22,082 nucleotides of DNA from the NCBI GenBank assembly GCA_009103225.1, contig RHPI01000026.1, positions 121,875 to 143,956 of the forward strand. Reading direction: 5' to 3'. The notes beneath the pieces are model-generated. The model did no database searches, was not told the DNA's origin, and saw nothing but the letters and a program-made list of their open reading frames with translations. This DNA comes from Chlorokybus atmophyticus (taxonomy: Eukaryota; Streptophyta; Chlorokybophyceae; Chlorokybales; Chlorokybaceae). Every line of letters begins with the position of its first letter. The first letter of the stretch is position 1. A program made the position numbers and the translations under genes. Shown piece after piece: positions 10,032 to 19,376 of this stretch.

Positions 10032-12199
10032 ATGGCCACGTACACGTTCATTGCCAGCATGGAGCAGGTGGAGCACGACGACGACGAGGACGACACCGAC
10101 GAGGAGGAGGACACCGACGAGGGTGAGGACGAGGAGTGCGACTTGGACCCGCCAGAGTGCCTGGGGGGCAAACCCATGACAAAGGTCGGTGTGTGCGAGT
10201 GTGTGTTGCTCGCTCTCGGTGACCGGGCGATCCTTCTTGTGTACGGATTCTTGCATGCATGCATGCATGCATGCAAGCAAAGTCTGCTCTGTTGTTCAAG
10301 TGTTCAAGTCGTTGACAACGTGTGTGTGCGATACACGCAGGAGGCTGCGGCGTTGATTGAGTCCGCAGAGTCGCACCAGACAGGGGGGCCCATCGAGAAG
10401 GGCGGATTTGCGGCTCGGGCACAGGCACGGATACACCTGATCGTTGCCTGAGTATCATGCTTATATCATACTCATCAGAGGCTAAGAGTGCACTGCATGC
10501 ATGCATGCATGCATGTGGTTCTGTGTCATTGACTCTTCTTGTTGTTGCCACTTGTCTCAGACAAGCATGTGATGGTGTGTGTGTGTGTTCATGTGTGCGC
10601 AGTCGGCGGCTGATCGCCACGCGCGCGGCGAGTTCCCCGCTCAGATCCCAAAGTGAGAGACACATCAAACATCCCATGTGAAAGAAGAGCAATCAGCATG
10701 TTGCTGTCGCTGCCATGCCCATGCAGTGCATGAAAGGATAGTGGTGACGGTTTGATAATCTTTCATGACACTGCTTGAGAATTTCCTTACAGGTATGCTG
10801 TGGAGGACGCCGTGGGGCCGCCGGACTACCTAGGAGGCAGGCCCATGACAAGGGTATGAATGGTTGTGTTTTTATTTCCTTCAGAAACTATTTCCCTCAT
10901 TGTGATTAAAGAAAGCTCTGAGAGCTTAGCTCTTGAGGCAGAGTGTGCATGCTGCAGCATGTGTCGTAGTAGTGATTATCTGGTAACACTGTGTTCAACA
11001 CACGATGTGCAACCTGTTGATTGATTAGGGTAGCTCAGATACAAACAACAACAACAACAACAACAACAGGTGGCTGCGGAGCTCCTGGCCCAGGCGGAGG
11101 CTGTGCAAACTGGCGGCTACATCGAGGAGGGGGGCTTCGCCGACCAAGCACTCGTAAGTGACAGAGTACAACACACTGCATCCATGTGCTGCACCCTCGT
11201 GTATGTGCCTGTAGACATCAACTTGACAATGTGGTATAGGCTGCGGCAGAGCGCAAGGAGAGGACTCAGCGGGCGCATCAGCCGCCCGAGCGGGTGGACG
11301 TGGTGATACAGACGCCTCCAAAACACCCGAGGCAACCCAAAGAAAAGCAGCAGCAGCAGCAGAACAAACAACACGCCAACAAACAGTAAGCAGCACGAGT
11401 TTGCGAACTGAGCACCTGTCCCTGTAGAGCTTTTGTTCACTGATGTCAAGTCAATCAAGCACTCTTGGTCATTCACCTTCTCTCTTAAAGCAGCCGCAAA
11501 GTGTCTGAAGTACCCGCTGGAGAGCAGCAGCAGCAGCAAGCAACGGGGGGAGCTGAACCTGAACAGCCCTCTGCTGCTACTGCTGCTGGTTCTGCAGGTG
11601 CAGACACACCTGCCACCCCCACCCCCACCCCCACCCCGACTCCCACAACACCCACTCCCACCCCCACATTGACAGCGTCCTTCGCCCCCTACGCCTTCCC
11701 CGTGACATCTCAGGCAGATCGCGAGGGCCGCAACGTCCCCATACGCACCTCCGGCAAGCAGGAGCAGCAGAAGAACGACAAGAAAGACGATCAGCAGAGA
11801 CAGGACACCAGAGAGGGTGGAGTGGAGAAAGCGGGTGAGAACAAGGAGTCCACCAGGACTGAGTTCGCTGCGCCTGCTGGGGCTGAGGGACAGGAGGAAG
11901 GAGGTGCTGCTTGTGGAGGAGAGCAACAGAAGGGAGGAGTGGAGAAGGACAGGGATAAGGGGATGCAGGCGCCGCCGTCGACGCTGGCAGACGCGGAGAC
12001 GGGAGGGAAGGAGGTACCCATGGACATGGACGCGCATGTGAGTGGGGCTCGAAGTGTTGTTGTTGATTATGAGGTTGAGCAGTTTCCATGCCAGCTTGTC
12101 AACTGTGTGATGCAGTGTACTTGTGCAGCTCAGTCGCAACGCTTGCAATGATGTGTTGTCTGTTGCTTGCATCTGTTGCTTCAGGTCTCTGTGCGGTGA
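10032..12199 (+). CDS. SMP-2: two-module SMP/LEA domain protein with long disordered tail, 8 exons
   Basis: Exons are 10032-10184, 10341-10424, 10603-10652, 10793-10853, 11070-11153, 11240-11385, 11491-12037 and 12185-12199, giving 379 aa with consistent phases. The N-terminus is strongly acidic (Asp/Glu runs, residues 13-41) and leads into PECLGGKPMTK. The two 28-residue SMP cores are at residues 52-79 (QTGGPIEKGGFAARAQ) and 117-144 (QTGGYIEEGGFADQAL). SAADRHARGEFPAQIPK follows the first core and AAAERKERTQ the second. Residues from about 160 to 379 are low complexity: Gln runs, Pro-Thr repeats, then Lys/Glu/Gly-rich sequence. The last exon adds only VSVR and a TGA. Exon 2 has a GC donor (CAG|GCACGG). 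Exon 7 begins at a tandem acceptor (AAAGCAG) that could include or skip one Ser. A hydration or desiccation-protection role is inferred from the family. Head to head with SMP-1, tail to tail with SMP-3. Confidence 0.88.
10251..10276. repeat. (GCAT)n / TGCATGCA run in SMP-2 intron 1
   Basis: Tandem GCAT repeat containing overlapping copies of the self-complementary octamer TGCATGCA. A second run is at 10493-10515 in intron 2 and a third at 15799-15815 in the intron of the 15321-16299 gene. Confidence 0.85.
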
Positions 12200-13740
12200 T
12201 ATCAGGCGCTGGCAGTGGGTCTGAACGGTTGACGAGAGAGGGAGGAGGGAGAGGGAGATGATGGAGAGAGAGAGGGGATGGAGAGAGAGAGAGAAGAAGG
12301 AGGACGAGTGTAGGGTGCATGCAGCTGCCGCATACGCAGATGCAGCAGCAGAGTCAACCTACGAGATGGCGCCAGCCAGCACATGTACAGACGGAACCTT
12401 TTCCAGTGTTTGTTTGTTTGTTTGTTTGTTTCAGCCTTGCATTAGAGTTGGGTTCGTAGGGGAAGGTGCAAAAGGGTCGAGAGGTTGTTTAGGTTGCAGT
12501 TGAACCAGCAAGCGTACTGCACGGTGATTGGAGATTGGAGACTTGGACAGATGACACTGCAACATTTGTGTTTGACAAGCCACCCCCTTCAAGCTGCTTG
12601 CTGTGAGATATGTTGGCACAACACCAGCACTGTCGAAGCGCAGTGGCTGCAGACCACTGAGCACCACCCCGAAGGGGCAGGGCAGAGGGGCAGGGCCTCA
12701 GTACAACAACTAGGGTTCCAGCGCCAAAGCACTGCAGGGGGCGGAGGAGAGAGAGAGGGCGGCGGAGGGGGAGTCCTGCTGGTCAATTACCTGTGGTGCC
12801 GAACAAAGACCCGAGCTGACTGTGTGCGACCGTGGGGACGCAGGTGATTTGACAACATGCATGCTTGTATGGCTAACGGGGGCGGGTAGTAGTGTAGAAG
12901 GTGTAGTGGCTAGCCCGGTGGTCAAGTTGAATGAAGGTTAGTTGCGGATGCACTTGCATGCGTTATGCATGACACCCTATGCATGCGGACTACCTAGCAT
13001 ACTATCTCTTGTACACTCGGTTTTCCTCTGACATGTGCGCATGCATTTGCAAAAGTACCCCTCGGAGGCATATGGCTGTGCGAGATGCAAACAGTGCCAC
13101 ACTACAGCAGACGGGTGTTGCTGGAATATCAAGCTGGGTCCTGTGCTCCTGTGCTGCAAGTAGCGTGCTAGTCTCAATGGAAAAAAAGTGTTTATGTCAC
13201 AACGCAATGACGGATAAATCAATCTACTTTGCTGTGGACAATTAATGCTCAACACTGCCAATGCACGCTCAACTCCGAGACGCCTGTGCGCGGGTGGGTG
13301 AGCACCTGCCTGATGCAATGCCCTCTCCCTGGTAGCAAATTTCACCCACCCTCAACTTCCCACAGGTTGGGTCTGGCATGCTGAGCAGTCATGAGACGAT
13401 TGCTCTGCTAGCCACATGTATTCGCAGTAAATGATAGCTCGGTGGTTGTCTGCTGCTGCCAGCAACAGTGTTGCATGAAGACCATGTGCTGACTATTGCA
13501 TGGCATGACATGTCATTTGGCAGACTAACTATGCAAGGTGGTGTAACAGCTCCGCGCATATTTTGTACGCGTGTCCATGCATGCACACATGCGGGACAAC
13601 ACCTCTGCACCATGCGTACCAAGTTAAGTGACTCACAACGCATGTTACGTTGTGTCGCACACATGTCCCACCATGCCACTCAACCCACCACTCTTCTAAA
13701 TCCAACACGTCCACCGCCCAACGCGCGTGCGTCGTCGTCG
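12200..13740. other. Convergent intergenic region between SMP-2 and SMP-3
   Basis: About 1.5 kb holding the 3' ends of two convergent genes. It has a GA-rich stretch (12233-12305), a TTTG tetranucleotide repeat (about 12408-12431) and scattered GCATGC words. Open frames at 12485-12847 and 12979-13245 have no recognisable domain, poor composition and no matching splice partners. I see no supported gene. Confidence 0.6.
12408..12431. repeat. (TTTG)n microsatellite
   Basis: Six tandem TTTG units in the presumed 3' flank of SMP-2. Confidence 0.85.
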
Positions 13741-14689
13741 TCACCACCCCGCGGGTGTGGGAGGCATGAACCCCATCGGGAACTTGCCGTTGGCGTGGCG
13801 GTCCGCCGCAGCCTAAACACAATCACAACTTGAGCACAAGGTGTGTGATGAGGTAGATGTTACTTTTCATCGCGTACCAGTGCCTGTGCTGCGAAGCCGC
13901 CCTTCTCGATGTAACCGCCGGTCTGGTGGGCCTCAGCCGACTCCAACCGCGCAGCGGCCTCCTGTGTGTGGATGAAACTCTCACCATTTTGGATCATTTG
14001 AGCTATATCTTACGTGTATGTGGCAAAAAGCAATAGATACTGTGCCCCCTCAGTGTCAATCGTGCGCACACATCCTCACGCACACGTGCGTGCATGTGCC
14101 CACGCGCACACGCACGTGCACGTGTAAAAGCAGACCTCGCGCATATGCACGTGCACACCTTTGTCATCGGCTTCCCTCCGAGGAACTCCGGCGGCCCCAC
14201 CTCTTCTCTGCGCCTGGTCAAGCCCACACGCCATGACCACAGCAACAGCGCTGTACGCAAAGCGTGTGATGCCATGTGTGTGTAACAAACTCTCTCTCTC
14301 CCTCTCTCTCTCTCTGACCTGGGTACGTGCGCTGGGAACTCCCCGCGAGCGTGCCGATCCGCCGCAGACTGACCACAGACAGACAGCGTGATTGTTGTTG
14401 TTGTTGTTATGCTTAGGAGGCTAATGACAATGATGATTTTGGTTGTGGTTGTGGTTGTGGTGTTACCTGCGCCTGTGCAGCGAAGCCCCCTTTCTCGATG
14501 GTGCCTCCGGTCTGGATCTGCTCCGCCTGCTGGATGCGCGTAGCGGCCTCCTGCTTGATACAACTAGTATTGTGCGTGTGTGGGTGCACGGGCATGCAAG
14601 GTCGTCACGGCACACGGTCTGTCTTTGATATCATTGATGATGGTGATAAATGTTGTAAGTGAGCACGCGCGCGCGCATGCAGAGGGGGG

Positions 14690-14741
<52 letters not shown>

Positions 14742-15018
14742 CACACGCAACACCAACTGTCACTGCTCAAACCCCTCTCCAACAAACTCAACCTCATCAA
14801 GTGGCGATGAGAGAGGACGTGGTTCTTCAATACCACACATATCACACTCCTTGCCCCTCCCCCCCCTCCCCCTTTGCCAAACGCCATCCCTCTCGTACCT
14901 TCGTCATGGGCTTCCCGCCGAGGTACTCCGGCGGACCCATCGACCCGGAGCTGCCGGCGGCGTGGCCGCGGGCGCCTCCGGGGGGAGGGGGGAGGGGCTC
15001 CAGGTGCGGCTGGGGCAT
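13741..15018 (-). CDS. SMP-3: compact two-module SMP/LEA domain protein, 6 exons
   Basis: Exons from the 5' end are 15018-14899, 14550-14467, 14368-14319, 14213-14159, 13961-13878 and 13812-13741, giving 154 aa with consistent phases. The protein is two SMP modules with little else. A Pro/Gly-rich N-terminus leads to GPPEYLGGKPMTK (residues 28-40). The first core (41-68) has the AE..QTGG..EKGGFAAQAQ pattern. SAADRHARGEFPAHVPR follows, then GPPEFLGGKPMTK, the second core (104-131), and an AAADRHANGKFP ending with a TGA after GGW-type residues. All five donors are GT, unlike SMP-1. The start is the first ATG of the open exon; the frame is open upstream through a GAG-repeat-derived Ser run without an ATG, so an upstream exon cannot be excluded. 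Its 5' end faces the unknown gene at 15321, 303 bp away. Confidence 0.88.
14692..14740. repeat. (GA)n microsatellite in SMP-3 intron 1
   Basis: GA repeat of about 49 nt preceded by a G-run. It is in the 348-bp first intron of SMP-3; on the transcribed strand it is a CT tract. Confidence 0.95.
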
Positions 15019-15320
15019 GGCGGAGTGCCAGGCGTTGTACAAGGACGAGGAGGAGGAGGAGGAGGAGGAGCACAAGGACAAGGACCAGGGACCCCCACCA
15101 GGAGAAGGACAAGGACGAGGACGCGGATCGAGACCAGCACAAGGACTGGGTCTAGGACAAGAGCGGGGTCAAGGACACGGAGCCAGTGCTGGCGCTTGCT
15201 GCTGACTTCAGCTTCGTGCTTGGTATTATCCACCCATCCATCCATCCATCCACTTCGTTGCTTGCATGATGGTCAGCCTGCCAGTCTGTTGCACGCGTAG
15301 CCTGCATCACCCCAGTCAGC
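15019..15320. promoter_or_regulatory. Divergent intergenic region, SMP-3 and unknown gene
   Basis: 302 bp between two divergent start codons. It is GAC/GAG-rich near SMP-3 and contains a CCAT tetranucleotide repeat at about 15229-15251. No clear core promoter element was seen. Confidence 0.4.
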
Positions 15321-16299
15321 ATGTCTGCGATCCCGAGTCAGCACACACACGCCGAGGCGTTAGTCACTGAGAGACTTGTGAGAGCTGTGACAGCTGTCAC
15401 GCAGGGGCGGTTCATGTTGGAGAGTGAGAGGCGAGCTTGTGAGGGAGTGCGGGTGTGTGGGTGTGTGGGTGTGTGGGTGTGGGCGTCCCGGGAGGTGGTG
15501 TTGTGGGTCTTGGAGATGGCGTCTCCTGAGTACCGGAGGAGGGCGGATGAGCCCCAGCCGTGGAAGCGCACGCGGGGACATCAGCCCAAGGCGGTACGAG
15601 AGGAGAGACAAAAGTGAGTGTTGTGGTGTGGTCGACTTGCTATAACCACCACCATCACATGCAAGCTCAAACAGGAAGCTTGACAACTGCATCAGCGGTT
15701 TCCCTTGCATGCTGATGGGCGCACATGCACACGCATGTGTGCACATGGCCATGACTTCTAGCTACTTGTAGCATGTCAAGGAGCCAAGTTTGCTGAACAG
15801 CATGCATGCATGCAAGCTTCAACGAGCTGGCGCGATGCGTCATGTGCTTGCAACTATGTCAGGGTAAAACACTTTGCATGCTACAATGACACCTACACAG
15901 CCGTGATTCGATGACGCAGTGCCACTTCAGTGAACCTTTTCTGTGCCCATCAGCACGGATGCACCAATTGGAGCCACCAGTTCGTGTCATGCATATATTT
16001 TTACCACCCTGAGATGCGCTATGAGAGTTCTGGACAGAGCAATGCCGCAGACGGACTATAGTCGACAGCATGCAGACACTCTTAGTGCATGTGCACAATC
16101 TCGCAGGGCACGGAAGGAGCACGAGGCGGCAGAGCAGAGGCGCACCAAGGGCGCGCACGCTCGTGAAGTGCAGCACTACTCGTGGCACTTGGACGGCGCA
16201 AGCGGCGGCAACAACAATGAGGAGGACAACAACCACAACGACAACAACCACACCGACACGAGACAGTACGGCGCTTCCGGATACCAAAACCTTCTCTAG
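15321..16299 (+). CDS. Two-exon gene, unknown charged protein
   Basis: Exons are 15321-15613 and 16107-16299, giving 161 aa. The donor AAAA|GTGAGT and acceptor CTCGCAG|GGCACGG join in frame (phase 2) and extend one charged helix-like stretch across the junction (EERQK, then ARKEHEAAEQRR). The second exon continues with HYSWHLDG, a run of Asn/Asp/His (NNNEEDNNHNDNN) and a YGASGYQNLL end. The middle of exon 1 (GCVGVWVW) comes from a GTGTGG repeat. Translation may therefore begin at the ATG at 15516 (MASPEYRRR, good context, 96 aa) instead of 15321. I do not recognise the family. It is head to head with SMP-3. The stop is only 44 bp before the start of the broken receiver-domain frame. Confidence 0.55.
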
Positions 16300-16343
16300 G
16301 CACACCAGAAAGGGGTTTCTACCAGACAGATGAGAGCGTGGCC

Positions 16344-17575
16344 ATGGACTCTACCGTTGCCGACGACCGGGTTGGATCTCGAGGCGATCGTCCGAGCCTC
16401 ACGCGAGAGATACTGGAGTCTCTGCTTGCTGGCACACTCTGGCCCCCCGTTAAAGGCGACGGCATCCTCGACATGGCCGACAGTGCCCTCGCCCTAGGAC
16501 TGATACACCCGGAGCAGTGGGCCGACGTCGCCAGGAGCAACTTTCGAGTGGTGAAGTGTTACCTCTCCACATGCGTCGACGAGAAACAGCGAGAGACGCT
16601 CGAAGCCTCTGTCGTCTCTCAGTGCAAGGCATTTAAACGCGCCAGCTTGCTCCTGAACCTGGCGGTGCAAGATGCTGTTGACTCTGGGCCACAGAGGCTT
16701 AGATGGTTCGTCGACATGATCAACGACACCAAGCACCCCGGCTCGTCGATCAGGAAGAGCGGCATGGACTCTCAGACGTGGTTCAACCATCTCACCAGGC
16801 GCCCATCGTTGTTCGCTTCTCAAGACCCCGTCATGGTGGAGATCGAGAGGACGTACGCCGACATCCTCCCCCCTAGACCACACGACGAGGACGAGTACCT
16901 TAAAAACCAGGCGCAGGGGTCGATGTCTCGCACCCTGAGGACCACCTTCCGGACGCACGTGAAACACCATTTCGCGACCCGACTGGAGCAGTACGTGGCC
17001 AAGGTGATAGAGAACCTCCCCGACGTCGTCATCAGGGTCTGCAAGACGATGACCGACGCTGGAACGTTGCACGTCAGGTTCATCGAAGCGGGCGGGCATA
17101 GACAGGTGCTGTGGCAGCTGATCGCGTAATCTTCGAGTTTACACTGAAGGTCCCTTTCCAGTGGCCAGACCCGCGCAAACCGCGTGAGCTAGAGCGTCCT
17201 TGTCTCCCCCGGGTGCTGTACGCGGAGGACACAGAGCTCGTGCGCCGTGCGATCGTCAAACAACTGAAGCGCGCGCACGAGTTGCGTGGACAGTGCCGAG
17301 GATGGGTCCCACGCCCTCAAGCTGTACATCTATGCAACGCTTACGACATCGTGATCCTGAACATGCACCTGCCGGAGATGTCGGGGGCAAAAGTGGCCAA
17401 GCGCATCCGCGCTTGCTCCCCGGCGGGCTACGCGAGGCTGGCGCTGTGCAGCGGCGATGCCGCTGAGTGTGACCGCCTTGTCCGCGAAGGGCTGTTCAAC
17501 GACACGCTGTCCAAACCGTTCACCAACAATGACCTTTCGCGTATCCTACAACATGCCTTGACAGATGAACACTAG
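16344..17575 (+). pseudogene. Disrupted gene ending in a CheY-like receiver domain, possible decayed hybrid histidine kinase
   Basis: One frame is open from an ATG at 16344 to a TAA at 17127-17129 (about 260 residues). It is mostly helical and charged and I do not recognise a domain. A second frame takes over by 17102 and runs to 17575. It contains FEFTLKVPF, resembling the end of a histidine-kinase ATPase domain, then a receiver (REC) domain: VLYAEDTELVRRAIVKQL, YDIVILNMHLPEMSG, and LSKPF near the end. Between the first two pieces the expected alpha-2 segment (AEDGSHALKLY, 17295-17327) is in the other frame, so the REC domain itself has two compensating shifts. The phospho-acceptor Asp is Asn (ILNMHLP). 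An alternative for the first shift is a 158-bp intron (17004-17161, AAG|GTGATA to TTTCCAG), which joins the frames exactly. It lacks other evident introns, unlike its neighbours. Pseudogene, sequence errors, or a spliced gene with errors remain possible. Confidence 0.5.
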
Positions 17576-17870
17576 CGGGGGGTGAATGTGTGATCAGAAG
17601 CCGTCAGGGCTGATAAGGGCTGATTATAAAAGAGAGTAAAGCTTGTCAGGAATAAACAGGTTGAAAAGACATTCTGCAGAGAATATCCAGGGCCTGATGT
17701 TTTAACTTCTCTTTTCAATCAATCGAGCTGTGTTGTAACTCTTTGCCATACAGCAGATTCGCTTGCGGCGGACTATGCATGTCAGAATCAAGCAGGCTAA
17801 AAACATCAAAATCTTGAGGACTGATGGAAGATTTTAATTCATTACATTAATGTACAAATTTCCGTACCCA

Positions 17871-17955
17871 AAAGGTGGCTTGCGGCGGGTTTTCGTTCAA
17901 AAAAGGTGGCTGGCGGAGGATTGTTCTAAAACAAGGGGTGGCTTGCGGCGGCGGC
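17871..17955. repeat. Three imperfect direct repeats, GGTGGCTTGCGGCGG type
   Basis: Copies begin about 30 bp apart and share AAGGTGGCT(T)GCGG. Each is separated by a short A/T-rich spacer. Confidence 0.7.
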
Positions 17956-18014
17956 GGCCCGGTGCGTTTCCTGGCGCCCGCTGGAGGCCCTTGCCGGAAG
18001 AGGGGTAGGAGGGG

Positions 18015-18036
18015 AGATACCGGACGTCCGGTATCT
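18015..18036. repeat. Perfect 22-bp palindrome
   Basis: AGATACCGGAC followed directly by its exact reverse complement. With one mismatch the symmetry extends to 18011-18040 (GGGG on one side, CCC on the other). Confidence 0.93.
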
Positions 18037-18914
18037 TCCCCCCTGCAGGTGACGACTGCCGAGACAGAAGGCTCTTCCCCTGCAGAGCCTGCGGATGCTC
18101 CACCGATGGAAGTGATTGCCATGGCAACCGTTGCAGGAGAGTAGGAGGCTTGCGAGACTGTAGCAGCTAAGCCTCTGGCAATGTAGATCGAGACTGAAAC
18201 TGTACATATCCAAGCCGCTATGTTTGTTGATTGCTCCATTGGTGCATGCCTCTGACACGTAAAAACTCTCAGAACATCAAGTGACAGCATGCGAAACCAT
18301 GCAACATGTTGCACACTTGTATCCGATACGCGCCTTTGTTTGCGAAAACACATGCAACACTTTGTAACCTCTCAATTATCAAGTTAATGTATAGGGGATA
18401 CAACTGCTAGCTATGTGACAGGCTTGGACAAGGCAGCAAAGCAGATTGCACTATGGCGATTATATTATTATATTATTCAAATTACAGCATGCCAATAATT
18501 GCAACACTTGTACTACTGTACATTTCTACCACAGGTTACCACTTTTAAGCGCGTTGTGGCAAATGTTATTGCCAAGTCCGAGTTCAATGCTTAGGGATAT
18601 AACTGCTGGCCGTGCAGCACAGCAGGAGGCAAGCGCACACAAGGCAACAAGGCAGTTTGCATTACCACTTCAAATGTCGCTGCAGCCTACAATTGGCATA
18701 CCGTCTTTCCGCCAACCGTAGCCCAGATATCGCGCGTCACATAGTTTACATCAGGCAAATGTGGTATTGAGCAATCGCAACAGAATCATCAGATGCGTTA
18801 CCGACATCTTATGTGGCTCGGACATCAGGTAGTTGGATATATATAATCATATGCTAATGAGTGCGGCGGATTACGCTGCTGTCAACCTTAACAAATCGGT
18901 CCCAGCTGGCACTA

Positions 18915-19374
18915 CAATCTACCCCCGCTAAGAGACTTCGCTCCAAGAGAATAACCCCGCTAACAGTATAGAAAATGAGATATTAAACGGAATACAGGCA
19001 AATGTTGGTGCTTAAGAGAATGTGCTTAACCACGAAGAACATACTTTTATGTCATGTAATTCTCGCAAGTTTTAATGAGCGATATTTCAAGGTCGGGGGA
19101 GTAGTGCGTGACGGGTGTGGCATAACGCGTGACGCGCGTGATGAGTATGGCGTGATGGTTAAGGTGTGACGCGAAACATGCGTGACGAGCGTGATGGCGC
19201 GACGGGCGTGGCATAATACGCTTGACGCAATGGGCATGATGAAACCGCGCTTAAAGCATATTTATGCTCTTGACACCCAAGAGCATAACATGCTCTTGGA
19301 CGTCAAGCGAATTACCCCGGCAAGAGCATAAATTAGCGAAGGATAAACACTATGCTCTTAAAGGGGGTAGACTG
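18915..19374. mobile_element. Non-autonomous pogo/Tigger-like element A (MITE)
   Basis: A 460-bp segment flanked by TA dinucleotides (18913-18914 and 19375-19376). The left end starts CAATCTACCCCCGCTAAGAG. The reverse complement of the right end (19351-19374) starts CAGTCTACCCCCTTTAAGAG, so 17 of 20 terminal bases agree. CAG-initial ends with TA target duplication are typical of pogo/Tigger elements of the Tc1/mariner superfamily. Inside are an inverted pair of TTATGCTCTTG arms with a 5-nt loop at about 19262-19288, further AAGAGCATA words, and a run of GCGTGACG-type short repeats at 19105-19225. There is no transposase frame. The left end is somewhat decayed (CAA rather than CAG). Confidence 0.68.
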
Positions 19375-19376
19375 TA

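Larger units (their letters stand above)
17576..18914. other. Repeat-bearing intergenic region, no secure gene
   Basis: Mostly A+T-richer non-coding DNA. Three imperfect copies of a GGTGGCTTGCGGCGG-type unit lie at 17871-17889, 17899-17920 and 17931-17955. A 22-bp palindrome follows at 18015-18036. Frames on both strands (for example plus 17875-18144) cross these repeats. The pyrimidine-rich CTTCCCCCCTGCAG at about 18035-18048 could be a splice acceptor for a short terminal segment ending at 18144, but I have no upstream exon for it. Confidence 0.5.

Noticed and set aside
11117-12172. Minus-strand open frame of 351 codons
   Set aside because: It is antisense to SMP-2 exons 5-7 and their introns. 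Its Leu/Ser/Gly runs are the complement of CAG and ACCCCC repeats, and SMP-2 has a coherent exon structure on the other strand.
13389-13840. Open frames on both strands downstream of SMP-3
   Set aside because: They have no domain, no partner exons and Cys/His/Thr-rich composition; this is the 3' flank of SMP-3.
16494-17099. Minus-strand frame of 201 codons opposite the receiver-domain gene
   Set aside because: It is a shadow of GC-rich coding sequence on the plus strand, with no recognisable domain.
17847-18353. Minus-strand frame of 168 codons
   Set aside because: It crosses the direct repeats and palindrome, has no domain, and its composition is repeat-driven.
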